Origin: Leptolinea sp964404415
Lineage (GTDB): Bacteria; Chloroflexota; Anaerolineae; Anaerolineales; Anaerolineaceae
Reading direction: 5' to 3'
Assembly: GCA_964404415.1 (NCBI GenBank)
Contig: CAYOKC010000103.1
Coordinates: 1 to 13,856, forward strand
DNA length: 13,856 bases
Made by a program: the position numbers and the translations under genes. Positions 12,609 to 13,856 of this stretch are shown in pieces (the first letter of the stretch is position 1; every line of letters begins with the position of its first letter). The notes beneath the pieces are model-generated. The model was given only the letters and a program-made list of their open reading frames with translations, had not been told where the DNA came from and did no database searches.

Positions 12609-13349
12609 ATGACCCGAATCGCCATTCTCTCTGATATCCACGGCAACCTGCCAGCGCTGGAAGCGGTTATGGCCGATTTACAGGCCCGTACTGTCGATAT
12701 GACGGTTGCGCTGGGTGACCTGGTCTCAGGCCCATTGTGGCCGGCCGAGACCGCCAGCCTCTTAATAAGCCAGAACTGGATCTTTGTTGCCGGCAATCAC
12801 GACCGTCAACTGGTGCGGAAAGACGCTGCCACATTCGGCCCAACCGACGAATTGGCCAATGCCGTAATCACCCCCTCGCAGCGTGACTGGCTGCGCACCC
12901 TGCCGCCGTCCCGCACCATCCTTGGGGATATCGTACTGTTCCATGGCACACCGGTGGATGACGCCGGCTATCTCACCGAGGAAATTGCCCACGGCCGGGT
13001 TCATCTATCATCACGCAAAGATATAGAAAACCGGCTTAAAGGGTATGCCCAACGCGTTTTCCTGTGCGGGCACACCCACATCCCGCGTGATATCCGCCTG
13101 ACATCCGGCCAGTTGATCGTCAATCCGGGCAGCGTGGGGCTGCCGGCGTATTTTGACCCCCATCCCGAACCGCACATCGTGGAGACCGGGTCTCCTGACG
13201 CGCGCTACGCCATTCTGACCATTTCCGGTGATAGCACGCAGGTGGAGTGTGTCTCGGTGCCATATGACTGCGAAAAAGCGGCGGACCGCGCCCGCGAAAA
13301 TGATCAACCGTATTGCGCCACCTGGCTGCAAACCGGCTTTGTGGAATAG
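12609..13349 (+). CDS. Metallophosphoesterase, YfcE/calcineurin-like family
   Basis: A 246-residue two-metal phosphoesterase. Ligand motifs occur in order: D9-x-H11-G, G36-D37, G62-N63-H64-D, H112 (LFHGTP) and G154-H155-T-H157. The pattern and size match small bacterial phosphodiesterases of the YfcE/MJ0936 type, which hydrolyse phosphodiester bonds in vitro; the natural substrate is unknown. A GGGGA sequence lies just before the ATG. A closely similar gene begins 11 bases after its stop, so this is the first of a tandem pair. After the phosphoesterase core there is a C-terminal tail of about 30 residues. Confidence 0.9.
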   Translation: MTRIAILSDIHGNLPALEAVMADLQARTVDMTVALGDLVSGPLWPAETASLLISQNWIFVAGNHDRQLVRKDAATFGPTDELANAVITPSQRDWLRTLPPSRTILGDIVLFHGTPVDDAGYLTEEIAHGRVHLSSRKDIENRLKGYAQRVFLCGHTHIPRDIRLTSGQLIVNPGSVGLPAYFDPHPEPHIVETGSPDARYAILTISGDSTQVECVSVPYDCEKAADRARENDQPYCATWLQTGFVE

Positions 13350-13359
13350 GAAATTAGCC

Positions 13360-13856
13360 ATGAACAAGATCGCCTTCCTCTCTGACATCCACGGGAACAT
13401 CCTGGCGTTGGAAGCCGTAGTTGCTGACCTGATGCGCCGCGGAGCCGATACCGTGGTCACGCTCGGTGACCTGGTTTCAGGGCCTCTCTGGCCGATGGAA
13501 ACGGCGGAGTACCTGATGAAGCAGGATTGGGTTCAGATCGCCGGCAACCATGAACGGCAGATCCTCACGACTCCGAAGGAAAAAATGGGACCATCTGACC
13601 GCAATGCCGATGTAAGCCTGAATGATGAACAGCATGACTGGCTGCGCTCGCTGCCCACGTCACTGGAGCTGAGTGACGAGATCACCCTGTACCACGGCTC
13701 ACCCTGTGATGACCTGACCTACCTACTGGAAGTTATCGAGAACGGGCGGGTTCACCTGGCCGGGCCGGACGTGATCACCCCGCGGCTGAACGGTCTGAAC
13801 CCGCCGGTGCTGGCCTGCGGCCATTCACACACCCAGCGGGTGGTGCGTCTGCCCGG
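13360..13856 (+). CDS. Second tandem metallophosphoesterase (partial, cut by window end)
   Basis: An open frame from ATG 13360 to the end of the window (165 complete codons), preceded by AGGAAA. It encodes MNKIAFLSDIHGN at the start, then LGDLVSGPLWP, AGNHERQ, LYHGSP and CGHSH, the same metal-ligand set as the gene before it. By eye about half the residues match that neighbour, including the run LGDLVSGPLWP. It is therefore a tandem paralogue, and the spacing of 10 bases suggests one transcript. The C-terminus is missing only because the window ends. Confidence 0.9.
   Translation, partial: MNKIAFLSDIHGNILALEAVVADLMRRGADTVVTLGDLVSGPLWPMETAEYLMKQDWVQIAGNHERQILTTPKEKMGPSDRNADVSLNDEQHDWLRSLPTSLELSDEITLYHGSPCDDLTYLLEVIENGRVHLAGPDVITPRLNGLNPPVLACGHSHTQRVVRLP

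Overview
The window is 13.9 kb of bacterial chromosome, densely coding, with short intergenic gaps and no RNA genes, CRISPR arrays or classical insertion sequences that I can see. Moderately high GC, a lipoprotein with a Pro/Thr-rich linker, AT-rich promoters next to start codons and the mix of small enzyme families would suit a Chloroflexota (Anaerolineae-like) genome. That assignment is a guess from style, not from a marker gene.

Layout. Positions 1-204 hold the end of a probable patatin-like hydrolase, convergent with an MFS exporter (214-1464, minus) that follows a HEAT-repeat protein (1570-2364, minus). Diverging from these are a nucleoside deaminase, a TfoX N-terminal-domain protein and a nitroreductase (2406-4037, plus). 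A methyltransferase and a TetR regulator (4271-5470, minus) look like one autoregulated unit. A 309-residue protein of unknown function with a PD-(D/E)xK-like motif (5644-6573, minus) diverges from a lipoprotein (6668-7402), which is followed by a YfiT-like DinB protein and a YdeI/OmpD-associated protein. Next come a REP-associated tyrosine transposase (RAYT; 8645-9175, minus) and an AbrB/MazE-like antitoxin with a Doc/Fic toxin (9308-9960). An XRE-cupin regulator (9957-10508, minus) diverges from a cupin-PhzF operon (10600-11870). After a strong terminator come a second DinB protein and two tandem metallophosphoesterases, the second cut by the window end.

The main unexpected structure is a family of six short palindromes with the core GGTTGGGTCATGACCCAACC, found only at gene ends and between genes from 4036 to 9265. 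Five of the six have a one-sided GTAG tetranucleotide, as REP elements do. Two copies in inverted orientation bracket the RAYT gene, making a compact 'REPtron' (8614-9265). Two others bracket a 3'-end fragment duplicated from the 309-residue gene. In two copies the GTAG supplies the TAG stop codon of the upstream gene.

Other points of note: the Doc-like toxin has Lys in place of the catalytic His of the Fic motif; several genes have a -10 box immediately before the start codon, suggesting leaderless mRNAs; and the XRE/PhzF divergent promoter region carries repeated CAATATA motifs lying on the -35 and -10 boxes.
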